The notes beneath the pieces were generated by a model. That model did not search any database, had not been told where the DNA came from, and saw nothing but the letters and a program-made list of their open reading frames with translations. Below, in pieces: positions 15,821 through 25,286 of a stretch of 64,000 nucleotides of DNA (position 1 is its first letter; each line of letters begins with the position of its first letter). The translations under genes were made by a program, and so were the position numbers. The DNA is from DASZBX01 sp035943635 (GTDB taxonomy: Bacteria > Actinomycetota > Actinomycetes > Streptomycetales > Catenulisporaceae), in assembly GCA_035943635.1 (NCBI GenBank), contig DASZBX010000032.1, positions 29,083-93,082 of the forward strand, in the 5' to 3' direction.

Positions 15821-17317
15821 TCAGCGCTCGAACGTCGCCGCGGGCGCAGGGATCTGCGAGACCGGGCGCCTACCCAGCCGCGGCAGGTACAGCACCGCGG
15901 CCCCCGCCAGGCCGACCGCCGCGAAGACCCACCAGACGTGATGGAACGCGTCCAGCGCCCGGCCCGCGGACGGCGTGCCCAGCACGGCCACGAACAGGCT
16001 GATCCCGATCACCGCGCCGAGCTGCCGGAAGCTGGCGTTGATCGCCGAGCCGAGGGCGTACCGCGCGGGCGGCAGGGTGGCGACCGCGGCGCCGGACTGC
16101 ACCGGCAGGGTCAGGCCGATGCCGAGGCCGATCAGCAGCGTGCACGGCAGCCAGTGCGTGGCCCACTGCGCGGAACCGGTGGTCAGCACGGCGAACCCGA
16201 CCGACCCCAGTGCCCAGCTGATCCCGCCTGCGAGCAGCACCGGACGGTGGCCGACCGTGGCGGCGATCCGGCTCGTCGACCGCGCGATCGCGGTGACCAC
16301 CAATGGTCCGGGGACGCTGGCCAGGGCCGCGGTCAGCACGGAGTAGTGCCACACGGTCTGCAGGAAGATCACGTTGCTCAGCAGCATGCCGTAGAAGGCG
16401 GAGGCGAACAGGAGGGTTGCGGCGTTGGTGAGCCGGAACTGCCGGTCCTGGAACAGCGCCAGGTCCATCACCGGCCGGGCCGCGGTGCTCGAGCGCCACA
16501 GGAACACCGGGAACAGCGCCGCGGACCCGGCGAACGCGGCGATCACCCTCGGGTCGGACCAGCCCCAGCTCGGCCCCTCGATCACCGCCAGGCTCAGCAG
16601 CGCCGGGACGGCCGCGATCAGCAGCGCGCCGAACGGGTCCGGGATGCCCTGCGCCTTCGGTTCCCGGGACTCGCGCAGCAGCCGGCTGCCGAAGCCGATG
16701 ATCAGCGCGGCGATCGGCACGTTGACCAGGAAGATCCAGCGCCACGAGGCGTACTCGGTCAGCAGCGCGCCGAGCGTGGGCCCGACCGCCGCGGCCGCCG
16801 CGCCCATCGCGCCCCAGGTCCCGACGGCCACGTGCCGCCGGTTTGCCGGAAACTCGGGCAGCACCAGGGCGAGCGAGGTCGGCACGACGAAGGCGGAGAA
16901 CACCGCCTGCAGTCCGCGCCCGGCGATCAGCACCCCGGTGTCCGGGGCCAGCCCGCACAGCGCGCTCATCCCGGCGAACCCGGCCAGCCCGATCATGAAG
17001 ATCCGCTTGCGGCCGTAGCGGTCGGCGATCCGCCCGGCCGGGATGAGCATCGCGGCGAAGACCAGGCTGTAGACGTTCAGCACCCAGGCCAGGTGCCCGG
17101 CGGTGGTGTGGAAGCTGTGGCTGATCGTCTCGAACGCGATGTTCACGATGGTCGTGTCCAGGAAGACCATGAACGCCCCGAGGCTGCCGAGCGCGAGCAC
17201 CTGGCGGGCGCGGCGGGTGGCCGCCCGGGCCTGCTCGCGCTCGGCAGGCGTGGCCGCCGGCGTCGGCTGCGTCGGTTCGGGCGCGGGCTGCGCCCGGGCG
17301 GATTCCTGCACGGTCAT
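15821..17317 (-). CDS. MFS drug-efflux transporter, DHA2 (14-helix) family
   Basis: A 498-residue EmrB/QacA-type permease with a Pro/Ala-rich cytoplasmic N-terminus. Conserved motifs are LDTTIVNIA (motif D1), GRIADRYGRKRIF (motif A), GRGLQAVFSAFVVPTSLAL (motif B), WRWIFLVNVP, and a C-terminal GSAINASFRQLGAVIGIS. It should export toxic organic compounds by proton antiport. It is divergent from the HxlR gene, whose product probably represses it. Confidence 0.9.
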   Translation of the reverse strand: MTVQESARAQPAPEPTQPTPAATPAEREQARAATRRARQVLALGSLGAFMVFLDTTIVNIAFETISHSFHTTAGHLAWVLNVYSLVFAAMLIPAGRIADRYGRKRIFMIGLAGFAGMSALCGLAPDTGVLIAGRGLQAVFSAFVVPTSLALVLPEFPANRRHVAVGTWGAMGAAAAAVGPTLGALLTEYASWRWIFLVNVPIAALIIGFGSRLLRESREPKAQGIPDPFGALLIAAVPALLSLAVIEGPSWGWSDPRVIAAFAGSAALFPVFLWRSSTAARPVMDLALFQDRQFRLTNAATLLFASAFYGMLLSNVIFLQTVWHYSVLTAALASVPGPLVVTAIARSTSRIAATVGHRPVLLAGGISWALGSVGFAVLTTGSAQWATHWLPCTLLIGLGIGLTLPVQSGAAVATLPPARYALGSAINASFRQLGAVIGISLFVAVLGTPSAGRALDAFHHVWWVFAAVGLAGAAVLYLPRLGRRPVSQIPAPAATFER

Positions 17318-17368
17318 CGGGACCCCAGTGTGTTGTGATTTCCTACTGACTTCTCGACCGTAGCGGAG

Positions 17369-17392
17369 TAGGTTGGAAACCGCAACCGACTA
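17369..17392. promoter_or_regulatory. Candidate HxlR operator
   Basis: In the 85-bp divergent gap, GGTTG (17371-17375) and CAACC (17383-17387) form an inverted repeat with a seven-base spacer, extended by outer TA bases. It overlaps the region where both promoters must lie. Confidence 0.45.
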
Positions 17393-17402
17393 AGCTGGAG
17401 AC

Positions 17403-17885
17403 ATGGACGACACCGAGAACCCGATGCTGGTGATGGCCGACCTGCCCGCCGGCCCCCGCCCCTGCTCGATCGCCGCCGCGCTCGACCTGCTCGGCGAACG
17501 CTGGTCCCTGCTGGTGATCCGCGAACTGGACTACGGCGTGCACCGCTTCGCCAAGATCGCCGGATTCACCGGCGCCGCACGCGACATCCTGGCCGACCGG
17601 CTGCGCAAGCTCGAAGCCGCCGGGATCGTCGAGCGCCGCCAGTACAGCGAGCACCCGCCCCGCTATGAGTACCACCTGACCGAAGCCGGCCGGGAACTGC
17701 TGCCGGTGCTGCTCTCACTCAAGCAGTGGGGCGACAAGTGGGCCACCGACCAACCGGCCGTCACCTTCCGCCACGACTGCGGCCACCCGCTGGAACTGGA
17801 CTACGTCTGCCACGACTGCGGGCGGCCGGTGGTCCGCGGCAGCCTGACCCCGAAGCGCTACGTTTCGGAGCATTCGGCCCCCTGA
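17403..17885 (+). CDS. HxlR-family transcriptional regulator
   Basis: A 160-residue protein with the HxlR winged helix: CSIAAALDLLGERWSLLVIREL, RFAKIAGFTGAARDILADRLRKLEAAGIV and the wing PRYEYHLTEAGREL. The C-terminal extension contains four cysteines in HDCGHPLELDYVCHDCGRPV, a likely zinc ribbon or redox site that the basic HxlR domain does not need. It probably senses redox or electrophile stress and controls the divergent DHA2 efflux gene (inference). Confidence 0.85.
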   Translation: MDDTENPMLVMADLPAGPRPCSIAAALDLLGERWSLLVIRELDYGVHRFAKIAGFTGAARDILADRLRKLEAAGIVERRQYSEHPPRYEYHLTEAGRELLPVLLSLKQWGDKWATDQPAVTFRHDCGHPLELDYVCHDCGRPVVRGSLTPKRYVSEHSAP

Positions 17886-17887
17886 TC

Positions 17888-18262
<375 letters not shown>

Positions 18263-18533
18263 CCACGGCGCCGGTCGCGGCCCCGGCCGAACAGCCCCGA
18301 CCATGCACGGAATTTACCTAATAACACTGTCTCAGCACACCGCGATGCCGCACTGTCGCAGCCCTCCCACCTGCCCGTTCAACTGCTCAACACTCTGCGA
18401 CCCCTGCTATTCGGCCGGGGGATCACCACTGCACACTCGATCTTCGACGCACGGTCATTGCCCTGCTGCCGGCGATGAATAACATCGACCTCGAAGTCGG
18501 CGGACCCCGCCGCCGGCGATGAGGAGAATCCCC

Positions 18534-19631
18534 ATGTCCGTCTTCCCCACCGGGCGCCCGCGCCCCCGCCGACGTCGCACGGCCCTGATCCTCGCCACGG
18601 TCGCCGCCGCCACGGCGGCCCTGCTCACCCCGTCCCTGGCCCAGGCCGCGGCCGATCCGTCCACCCTCTCGCTGGCCGAGACCACCGCGGTCGGCGTGCA
18701 CAACACCTACGGCCAGGCCGGCTTCCCCTACCTGGCCGACGCCCTGGACGCCGGGTCCTCGCTGATCGAGCTGGACACCTGGACCGACTTCTTCACCGAC
18801 GAGTGGAAGGTCAGCCACAGCAGCCCGTTCGGCAACAGCAACAACTGCGTGGACGCCAGCACCCCGGCCCAGCTGTACACCGGCAGCGCCAACAAGGACC
18901 TCGGCAGCTGCCTGGACGACATCCGGGTCTGGTTCCAGGCCCACCCGAACCACGCCCCGATCATGATCAAGATCGAGATGAAGATGGGCTTCAGCACCAC
19001 CACCGGCCTGGGCCCGGCCCAGCTGGACGCGCTGATCAAGGCCCACCTGGGCTCGATGGTCTACCGCCCGGCGGACCTGCTGGCCAAGCCCGGCGGCGGC
19101 ACGTACGCCACCCTGGACGCCGCAGCCCAGGCGAACAACTGGCCCACCCGCGCCGCGCTGGCCGGGAAGGTCATCATCGAGGCCATCCCCGGAACGGTCG
19201 AGGAGGCCGACCCCGGCAACTCGAAGATGACCGACACCGTGTACGCGGACTACCTCAAGGGCCTGGCGGCCTCGGGCCAGATCGGCAACGCCGAGATCTT
19301 CCCGTCCGTCCTCAACGCCCAGGCCGGCGACCCGCGCACCCGCTACCCGGACGTCACGATCCGCCCCTGGTTCGTGGTCTTCGACGGTGACGCCAGCGCG
19401 TTCGTCGACGGCGGCATCGACACCTCGTGGTACGACACCAACCACTATCTGCTGGTGATGACTGACGCTGAGAACGTCACCCCGACCCTCTCGGACACCG
19501 CCCCCACCCAGGCCGACGCGCAGGCCCGAGTCCTCGAACTCGCGGCCGACCACGCCTCGTTCGTGTCCTGCGACTGGACCGGCCTGCCGGCGGTCCTGAG
19601 CATCATCACCGACCGCGGCACCGACGGCTGA
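18534..19631 (+). CDS. Secreted phosphoinositide-specific phospholipase C-like protein
   Basis: A 365-residue protein with a twin-arginine-like basic N-terminus (RPRPRRRRTALILA) and a signal peptide ending near LAQAAADP. The mature part has the PI-PLC TIM-barrel pattern: VGVHNTYGQAGFPYLADALDAG with the catalytic histidine, SLIELDTWTDFF, HSSPFGNSNNC, IMIKIEMKMGF and IIEAIPGTV. It fits the bacterial calcium-dependent phosphoinositide phospholipase C group (PF16670) that hydrolyses extracellular phospholipid. ATG 18534 is chosen over 18519 because GAGGAG lies eight bases upstream. A strong terminator follows. Confidence 0.8.
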   Translation: MSVFPTGRPRPRRRRTALILATVAAATAALLTPSLAQAAADPSTLSLAETTAVGVHNTYGQAGFPYLADALDAGSSLIELDTWTDFFTDEWKVSHSSPFGNSNNCVDASTPAQLYTGSANKDLGSCLDDIRVWFQAHPNHAPIMIKIEMKMGFSTTTGLGPAQLDALIKAHLGSMVYRPADLLAKPGGGTYATLDAAAQANNWPTRAALAGKVIIEAIPGTVEEADPGNSKMTDTVYADYLKGLAASGQIGNAEIFPSVLNAQAGDPRTRYPDVTIRPWFVVFDGDASAFVDGGIDTSWYDTNHYLLVMTDAENVTPTLSDTAPTQADAQARVLELAADHASFVSCDWTGLPAVLSIITDRGTDG

Positions 19632-19651
19632 GATTCGCCGCCGGTGTGAAA

Positions 19652-19711
19652 ACCGCCGGGGCGAGGCTGCTCCTCTCTGCAGAGGACCAGCCGCGCCCCG
19701 GCGCTTTTTTC
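19652..19711 (+). terminator. Rho-independent terminator
   Basis: A long stem whose outer arms are CGCCGGGGCG (19654-19663) and CGCCCCGGCG (19694-19703), with further pairing of GGCTG/CAGCC and TCCTCT/AGAGGA inside, followed by CTTTTTT. A is rich on the other side, so it may also serve the convergent FUSC gene. Confidence 0.9.
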
Positions 19712-19748
19712 TCTGTATCTCAGCTACATCCACCTGCCGGGCTACGCC

Positions 19749-22199
19749 TCACGCCCGGGCCGCGGCCGCCCGCCGTCCGGCCACCAGCGCCGGCTGAATC
19801 AGGCTCGCCTGCAACCGCCGGGCCGCGTCCAGATGGTCCCCGGTCCAGATCATCCGCACCGCGGCCGCCGACGCCCGGCCGTCCTCGGCGCGCAGGTCGT
19901 GCTGCACCGCGTACAGCAACCGGTCGTCCGCCTCCAGGTCCCGGTCCAGCGGCGCGGGGACGGGCCGCAGTCCGTCCAGACTCTCGGCCAGTTCGTCGTA
20001 CCAGCCGGTGATCGACTCGCTGTTGCGGATCAGCTCCGCCCGCGCCGCGGTCCGGTCGCCCGGCGCCCGGTCGCCGTCGCGCTCCCACAGGTCGAGCACC
20101 GCGTCCGCGGCCAAGCGCAGCCCGGCCACGCCGGTCACCAGCCGGGTGACCTCGGCCAACGGCAGGGTCTTGGCGCCGCGCTCGGCCAGGAAGCCGCGGA
20201 ACGTGTCGTCCATCCGCCGCGAGGCCGCCGCCGCGCGCACCGCCTCCCGGGTCGGCGCCACCGGGTCCGGCCCACCGCCGCCGTCACAGCGCCGCACCCC
20301 GAACTCGACCGCGGCGGCCAGGTACCGCGCGCTGTCCGCGTACGCCTCGGACAGGGCCTTGCTCAACGCCGCCGCCGCACCGCGCGGCCACAGCAACAGC
20401 CCGACCACCAGGCTGATCGCGCAGCCGAGCGCGATGTCCTCGACCCGGACCAGCCCGACCCGCCACCCGGAAGGCTGAATGATGTTGAACAGGATCACCA
20501 GCACGAGTGTGAACCCGGCCTGCCCGGCGGCGAACGAGATCGCCGCCGGCGCGATCCCGGCCAGCAGGATCGCGGGTGGTAGGAGGAACCACAGCAGGGT
20601 CGTGTTCGTCCCGATCGGGATCAGCAGCAGGGCCCCGATGGCGAACCCGACGGCCGTACCCACGACTGCCCGCAGCGCGTTCTGCCCGGTGTTGAGCGCG
20701 TTCGACCGCAGCACCGAAAGCGTGCCGAGCACCACCCAGAACGAGTGCTGCACCCCGGTCAGGTTGGCGACCAAGACCGCGGCACCCAGCCCGATCCCGC
20801 CGCGCACGCTGTTGTGCAACCACACCGAGTGCCGCTCCACGTGCGCGGCCGCCCGCTCCTGCGCCGCGGACAACGTGCCCGGCAGCCCGGCCCCCTCGTT
20901 CCTGGGCCGACGTCCGAGCAACCGCTCGAACCAGGTGCGCCGCTCCGCACCCGCGGCCAGGTCGATATTGCGGCCGATCGCATTGACCACGAAGCACAAC
21001 TCCTGGGCGCGGAACCCCGGATCGAGCGAGTCGATGAACTCCTCGACCCGCTCCTCGACCATCGTCGCGCCGTCCTCGTCGGGGCGGGCCGGCCGGATCG
21101 GGAACGCGTTGGTCGCCCCGCCTTCCAAGGCGACCAGCGCGGATTGGAGCCGGGTGAGGGCTGTGTGCAGCGGTTCCGGGTCTGAGAGCGGGGATTTGAG
21201 CAGGTCGGCGCCGCATTCCAGGGCGGTCGCGGCGGAGGAGCGTACCGCGCAGGCGACCCGGTCGACCGTCGCGCCCGCGATCGGCCGCGACTCGACCAGG
21301 ACCGCGTTGAGCCAGTTCAGCTCGTCGACCAGCCGGACCGTGGCGCGCGCGGACATGCTCAATCCGGTCGGGCGGTAAGGCGTTGCGAGGAAGAGTTTGT
21401 GCAGGTCCGCCACTGCCGAGTCGGCCTTTGCCACCGCCGCGTCGTAGGCGGCTCTTGCGCTGCTCGCCGCTGCGGTATCGCTGTTGCTGCCGGTATCGGC
21501 GCTGAGGCTGCCGCCGCTGTCGCCGATCCCGCTTACGCTGCTCCCGTCACCTTCCCCATCCCGCCCCGACAGCACGAACGTCGCCTCCGCCCGCAGCCGC
21601 TCCGCCAACGCCAGGCACGTCTCCCACGCCCGGGCCCGCAGCCGGTCCTCCGCCGGAGCAGGCCACAGCAACGTGGCCGCCGCCATCGCCACCACCCCGG
21701 CCATCACCCACCCTTCGACCCGGTCGGCAATCGCGGAGGGGGAGCCCGGCAGCGACACCGGCAGGATGAACGACAACAACAGCGAGGTCGTCGCCCCGGC
21801 CGTCACCGAACTGACCACCCCGACGAACAACACCGCGAACCCGACCACGCACATCGCCACGGCCGCCGACCAGGCCTCACGCGAAGCCAACGTGCCCAGC
21901 GACACCAGCACCGAGCCCACGACCGTCAACGAGCCCAACGCCCGCGCCCGATCCCAGCGCGTCCCGCTGAAGTCGACCAGCAACAACATCGCGAACGCCC
22001 CGAACGCGGCGAACGTCGCCAACTGCCCGTTGTCCAGGACCTTCGCCCCGAACGCGAACATGGCCGGCATGACGATCGCCGCCCGCCCGGCCCGACGCAG
22101 GGCAAGCAGCCCGCGATCGTGGGTGCCGAGCCACTGCACCGGGTGCGTCACCGCCTGCCGGGCCTGATCACTGTGGAAAGTAGCCATGAGGTGCAGCAC
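19749..22199 (-). CDS. FUSC-family (aromatic acid exporter-like) membrane protein
   Basis: An 816-residue protein with two six-helix hydrophobic blocks (about residues 30-180 and 440-610) separated and followed by long cytoplasmic helical regions, the architecture of FUSC/YccS/AaeB exporters. The second block contains HSFWVVLGTLSVLRSNALNTGQNALRAVVGT, the family signature. The start is GTG 22199, with ATG 22187 (MATFHSDQ) equally possible. A Ser/Gly/Asp-rich low-complexity insert lies near residues 220-245. It probably exports hydroxylated aromatic acids or similar anions. Confidence 0.85.
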   Translation of the reverse strand: MLHLMATFHSDQARQAVTHPVQWLGTHDRGLLALRRAGRAAIVMPAMFAFGAKVLDNGQLATFAAFGAFAMLLLVDFSGTRWDRARALGSLTVVGSVLVSLGTLASREAWSAAVAMCVVGFAVLFVGVVSSVTAGATTSLLLSFILPVSLPGSPSAIADRVEGWVMAGVVAMAAATLLWPAPAEDRLRARAWETCLALAERLRAEATFVLSGRDGEGDGSSVSGIGDSGGSLSADTGSNSDTAAASSARAAYDAAVAKADSAVADLHKLFLATPYRPTGLSMSARATVRLVDELNWLNAVLVESRPIAGATVDRVACAVRSSAATALECGADLLKSPLSDPEPLHTALTRLQSALVALEGGATNAFPIRPARPDEDGATMVEERVEEFIDSLDPGFRAQELCFVVNAIGRNIDLAAGAERRTWFERLLGRRPRNEGAGLPGTLSAAQERAAAHVERHSVWLHNSVRGGIGLGAAVLVANLTGVQHSFWVVLGTLSVLRSNALNTGQNALRAVVGTAVGFAIGALLLIPIGTNTTLLWFLLPPAILLAGIAPAAISFAAGQAGFTLVLVILFNIIQPSGWRVGLVRVEDIALGCAISLVVGLLLWPRGAAAALSKALSEAYADSARYLAAAVEFGVRRCDGGGGPDPVAPTREAVRAAAASRRMDDTFRGFLAERGAKTLPLAEVTRLVTGVAGLRLAADAVLDLWERDGDRAPGDRTAARAELIRNSESITGWYDELAESLDGLRPVPAPLDRDLEADDRLLYAVQHDLRAEDGRASAAAVRMIWTGDHLDAARRLQASLIQPALVAGRRAAAARA

Positions 22200-22404
22200 G
22201 CCCCAATCGGTTCGGCGTTACGGCAGGTATGGGCGGTAGCCTACCCGGTTCGGCCTTGCGACCGGGAGATCTGGGACGGGCGGGGTTCCGGCTGGTTCTC
22301 TCCCGCGGGTGCCAGTCATATCCCCAGATCAGAGCCGTCTTGCCAGCTTGCCGCAGCCCAACACGCGCTTCCCCATGGCCACATCCTTATTCTTTGCTAT
22401 ATCC

Positions 22405-23244
22405 TCATGGCTGCATCCGCTGAGTCCCGATCGCGGCGAGCAGTCGCAGCCTGCTATCAGACTCGCTATCCGGTTCCGCGGTGTACATCACCAGCCGCAG
22501 GTCATTGCGCTGCGTGCTGAGCACTTCGCAGTCCAATACGAGCTGCCCGACGTCTGGATGGTCGATCACTTTGCTATCCGGCTGATGCTCCGCGACCTCG
22601 CGGCTCTCCCAGCACTGCCGGAAGGGCTCGCTGGCTTCCCGCAGCCGTGTCACGAGCGTACGTAACCGCTGGTCATCGGGGTAGCGGCCCGTGCTCCAAC
22701 GCAGATCGGCGACCAACGACGCCTCGAACTGTGCGTACCCGCGCACCGGCGAGATCCGGGCGGGCGACCCGGTGAAAAGTCGCCAGACAAGGTTCCGATC
22801 CTCCGAAGGCAACTCCGAAGGGTCGCCCAGCAACGCGGCCCATAGGCGGTTCCACACCACAATCGTCCACATGGCGTCGAACACGGCGATCGGCCGATCA
22901 TCCAGCCGGTCGATCATCCGCCGCAGCCCCGCCGGAACCATACTGCTGATCCGCCCACTCACCGGAGCATGCCCGGCCAGCCGGAAGAGGTGATCCTGCT
23001 CGACGTCGCTCAAGTGCAACGCCCGAGCCAGCGCACCACACACCGGCGCCGACGGAGCCGAGGCCCGCCCCTGCTCCAGCCGCACGACGTAGTCCGCCGA
23101 CACGCCCGCGAGCACCGCCAACTCCTCCCGCCGCAGCCCGTTCGTCCGCCGCGGCACGTTCGCGGGCAGTCCTGCGGCCTGTGGGGGAAGCCGCTCGCGC
23201 CAGGTCCGCAGGATCAGGGCCAACTCGCTCGTCACCGCCGTCAT
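22405..23244 (-). CDS. XRE-family regulator with MmyB-like domain
   Basis: 279 residues: a helix-turn-helix with TNGLRREELAVLAGVSADYVVRLEQG (residues about 34-60), then the ligand-binding region with AVFDAMWTIVVWNRLWAALLGD, NLVWRLFTGSPA and YAQFEASLVADLRWSTGRYP. The architecture matches the regulator at 8.2 kb. The divergent SDR gene is the likely target, as these regulators commonly control an adjacent oxidoreductase (family knowledge). Confidence 0.87.
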   Translation of the reverse strand: MTAVTSELALILRTWRERLPPQAAGLPANVPRRTNGLRREELAVLAGVSADYVVRLEQGRASAPSAPVCGALARALHLSDVEQDHLFRLAGHAPVSGRISSMVPAGLRRMIDRLDDRPIAVFDAMWTIVVWNRLWAALLGDPSELPSEDRNLVWRLFTGSPARISPVRGYAQFEASLVADLRWSTGRYPDDQRLRTLVTRLREASEPFRQCWESREVAEHQPDSKVIDHPDVGQLVLDCEVLSTQRNDLRLVMYTAEPDSESDSRLRLLAAIGTQRMQP

Positions 23245-23345
23245 CGGTCTATCGTCTCAGGTCAGGAGTGGGGCTTCCTGGTATCGGCGGTCCCAGGAAG
23301 GTGCGTCTCTGGCTCGGGGTAGGTTGCGTCGGCAGGATGTGCGGC

Positions 23346-24041
23346 ATGACCATCACGTTGATCACCGGGGCCAATAAGGGCTTGGGCTATGAAACTGCGC
23401 GGCAGCTTGTGGCTGCTGGACATACTGTGTACGCCGCTGCTCGCACGGAGGCGAATGCCCTGCGCGCGGCCGAGGAATTGGGTGCGCTTCCGCTGGTGCT
23501 GGATGTCACGGACGATGTGAGCGTGAAGGCCGCTGCGGATTACATCGGTGAGGCGCATGGATTGTTGGATGTGCTGATCAACAATGCTGGAATCACCGCT
23601 CCGCCCAAGCCGATGGATGCCTTTACCGGAGCTGATACTGCTGCGGTGCTCGATACCAACCTTGTTGGCATGGTCCGCGTTATCCATGCCTTCTTGCCGT
23701 TGCTGCGCCGTAGTGAGAATCCGGTGGTGGTGAATGTGGGGAGCGGGTTGGGGTCGCTGGCTCGGGTTCAGGACCCGGCCTTGGTGGAATCGCGGGTGAT
23801 GAACCTGCCGTACAGCGTTTCTAAGGCGGCTGTGTCCATGCTTACGGTTCAATATGCCAAGGCTTTTCCTGAGCTGCGGATCAACGTGGTCGACCCTGGG
23901 CCCACTGCTACCGATCTCAATGGGCATCGGGGTATGCAGACTGTTGAGCAGGGGGTTGTGGCTATTGTTCAGGCTGCGAGCGTTGGGTTGGACGGGCCTA
24001 CTGGTACGTTTTTTGATAGTGCTGGGACTGTTCCTTGGTAG
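23346..24041 (+). CDS. Short-chain dehydrogenase/reductase
   Basis: 231 residues, classical SDR: the nucleotide-binding TLITGANKGLGYETARQL, the NNAG motif (VLINNAGIT), the serine in VNVGSGLGS, and YSVSK with catalytic Tyr/Lys. ATG 23346 is preferred to the in-frame ATG 23337 because an AGG sits nine bases before it. Codon usage shifts to more T-ending codons in the last third, towards the repeat region that follows. It is divergent from the XRE regulator. The substrate cannot be told. Confidence 0.87.
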   Translation: MTITLITGANKGLGYETARQLVAAGHTVYAAARTEANALRAAEELGALPLVLDVTDDVSVKAAADYIGEAHGLLDVLINNAGITAPPKPMDAFTGADTAAVLDTNLVGMVRVIHAFLPLLRRSENPVVVNVGSGLGSLARVQDPALVESRVMNLPYSVSKAAVSMLTVQYAKAFPELRINVVDPGPTATDLNGHRGMQTVEQGVVAIVQAASVGLDGPTGTFFDSAGTVPW

Positions 24042-24072
24042 GTCTTGGCTGACGTGGAAGGCGATTGGTGTA

Positions 24073-24527
24073 CTTCGCCTTGTTTGTCTTTCGTTTACTG
24101 CTGTGCCTCCGGCGGGCCCGGAACCCCCAAGGATCCAATGGTTCGTGGTCCGGGTTCGGCTGGCGTTGTGGGTTACGTGGGTGGTGTCGGTCTCGGATCC
24201 TCGGTGGCCCTGTCGAATCTCAGAATGACGTATCGACCAGGCCCTATCAACTCCCGGGCTGGTCTTCTTGAGCGGTCTGCTCGCGACGCGTGATACTTGG
24301 GTGCGGGAGTTGACAGGTCCTGCCCGATACGTCGTTCTAAGCTTCGCCAGGGCCACCGAGGATCCGAAACCGACGGGAGAGTTGTGCGCGGCGAGCCGCG
24401 CAATCCCTCTAACTACCGCAATAGTCGTGCGAACCATACTGCTGCTACGGCGAGCAGCTGTCGCGCTGGACAAGTGCCCGCGCGAGTCTGCTGTTTCGGC
24501 GGTTTGGTACATGCGGCTGGTGGCGCG
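24073..24527 (+). repeat. Composite dispersed repeat, copy B
   Basis: Module 1 (24073-24136) has CCTCCGGCGGGCCCGGAACC and CCCCAAGGATCC. The palindromic core has left arm 24186-24256, 47-base loop 24257-24303 and right arm 24304-24374; the arms are again exactly 71 bp, more diverged from each other than in copy A. Module 3 (about 24385-24527) has CTAACTACCGCAATAG, GCGAACCATACTG and ACGGCGAGCAGC, followed by CGCGCTGGACAAGTGCCCGC, and is longer than in copy A. Confidence 0.85.
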
Positions 24528-24554
24528 CGGACTGAGGGCGATGTAGTATCCCGG

Positions 24555-24596
24555 GCTACTGCTACTGCTACTGCTACTGCTACTGCTACTGCTACT
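24555..24596 (+). repeat. Perfect hexamer microsatellite (GCTACT)7
   Basis: Seven uninterrupted GCTACT units lie in the spacer between repeat copies B and C, which face each other. Perfect copies suggest recent expansion by slippage. Confidence 0.95.
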
Positions 24597-24633
24597 GCGG
24601 TGTTGGATTGCCCGCGGTGCTTCAGCCAGCTCT

Positions 24634-25070
24634 CGGCTGCCGCATGTGCCAGGTTGCCAAATCAGCGCACTCGCGCGGGTACTTGTTCGGCGCAACGGCT
24701 ACTCGCCGTGTCAGTTGTATGGTTTGCCTGGTTGCTGCGGTAGTTGAAGGGGTCTGCGCGACTCTCGCGCAAGGCTGGGGCTGTGTCGGATCGGGATCCT
24801 CGGTGGCCCAGGCGGTTCGTAGAATGCCGCGCCGGGCAGGTCCTGTCAACTCCCGTACTCGAGCTCAGCCGAGGCGAGCGGACGGCTCGAAGCAACAGGC
24901 CCGGGAGTTGATTGGGCCTGTTCGGTGTGGCAGGCTCCGGGCCGACTGGGGCGCCGAGGAGCCCGATCCGACACACCCAAAAAGGTAACCCACCACCCAA
25001 ATGAACTGATCCGTGGGGATCCTTGGGGGTTCCTGGCCCGCCGGAGGCACAGTAGTAAACGCACGCTGAC
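24634..25070 (-). repeat. Composite dispersed repeat, copy C (inverted relative to B)
   Basis: Read on the minus strand the order is the same as in A and B: module 1 at 25013-25070 (contains CCTCCGGCGGGCCAGGAACC), core arms 24902-24972 and 24785-24855 (71 bp each, 46-base loop 24856-24901), module 3 from about 24772 down to 24634. Copies A and C also share GGGTGGTGGGT just before the core, which copy B lacks, so A and C are the closer pair. Together B and C form a ~1-kb inverted repeat. Confidence 0.85.
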
Positions 25071-25286
25071 ATGGCGGCTTGCGCACAACACTCTCCAGCG
25101 GCGGCACTGCGCGAGCGCCTATCCGAGGTCTCATCCTGGGCGGACTCGCACATCACAGACCTCTATGACCTTGAGCGCGAGGGCACAATAGCGGCGGCCA
25201 ATACTCTGAGCCTCATACACTTCGACCTGCTCGACGCTGACTACTACTCAGCATGCCCATCTGCAGCAACCCGCGCGGCGAGTTGA
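25071..25286 (+). other. Short open frame, possible gene remnant
   Basis: ATG 25071 opens 71 codons with gene-like codon choice, encoding ALRERLSEVSSWADSHITDL and AANTLSLIHFDLLDADYYSA. It starts immediately at the edge of repeat copy C, has no ribosome-binding site, and its end overlaps the 3' end of ohrR on the other strand. I do not recognise it; it may be the tail of a gene interrupted by the repeat. Confidence 0.3.

Noticed and set aside
24555..24596. Possible CRISPR array
   Set aside because: The units are 6 bp, contiguous and without spacers; no cas gene is present.
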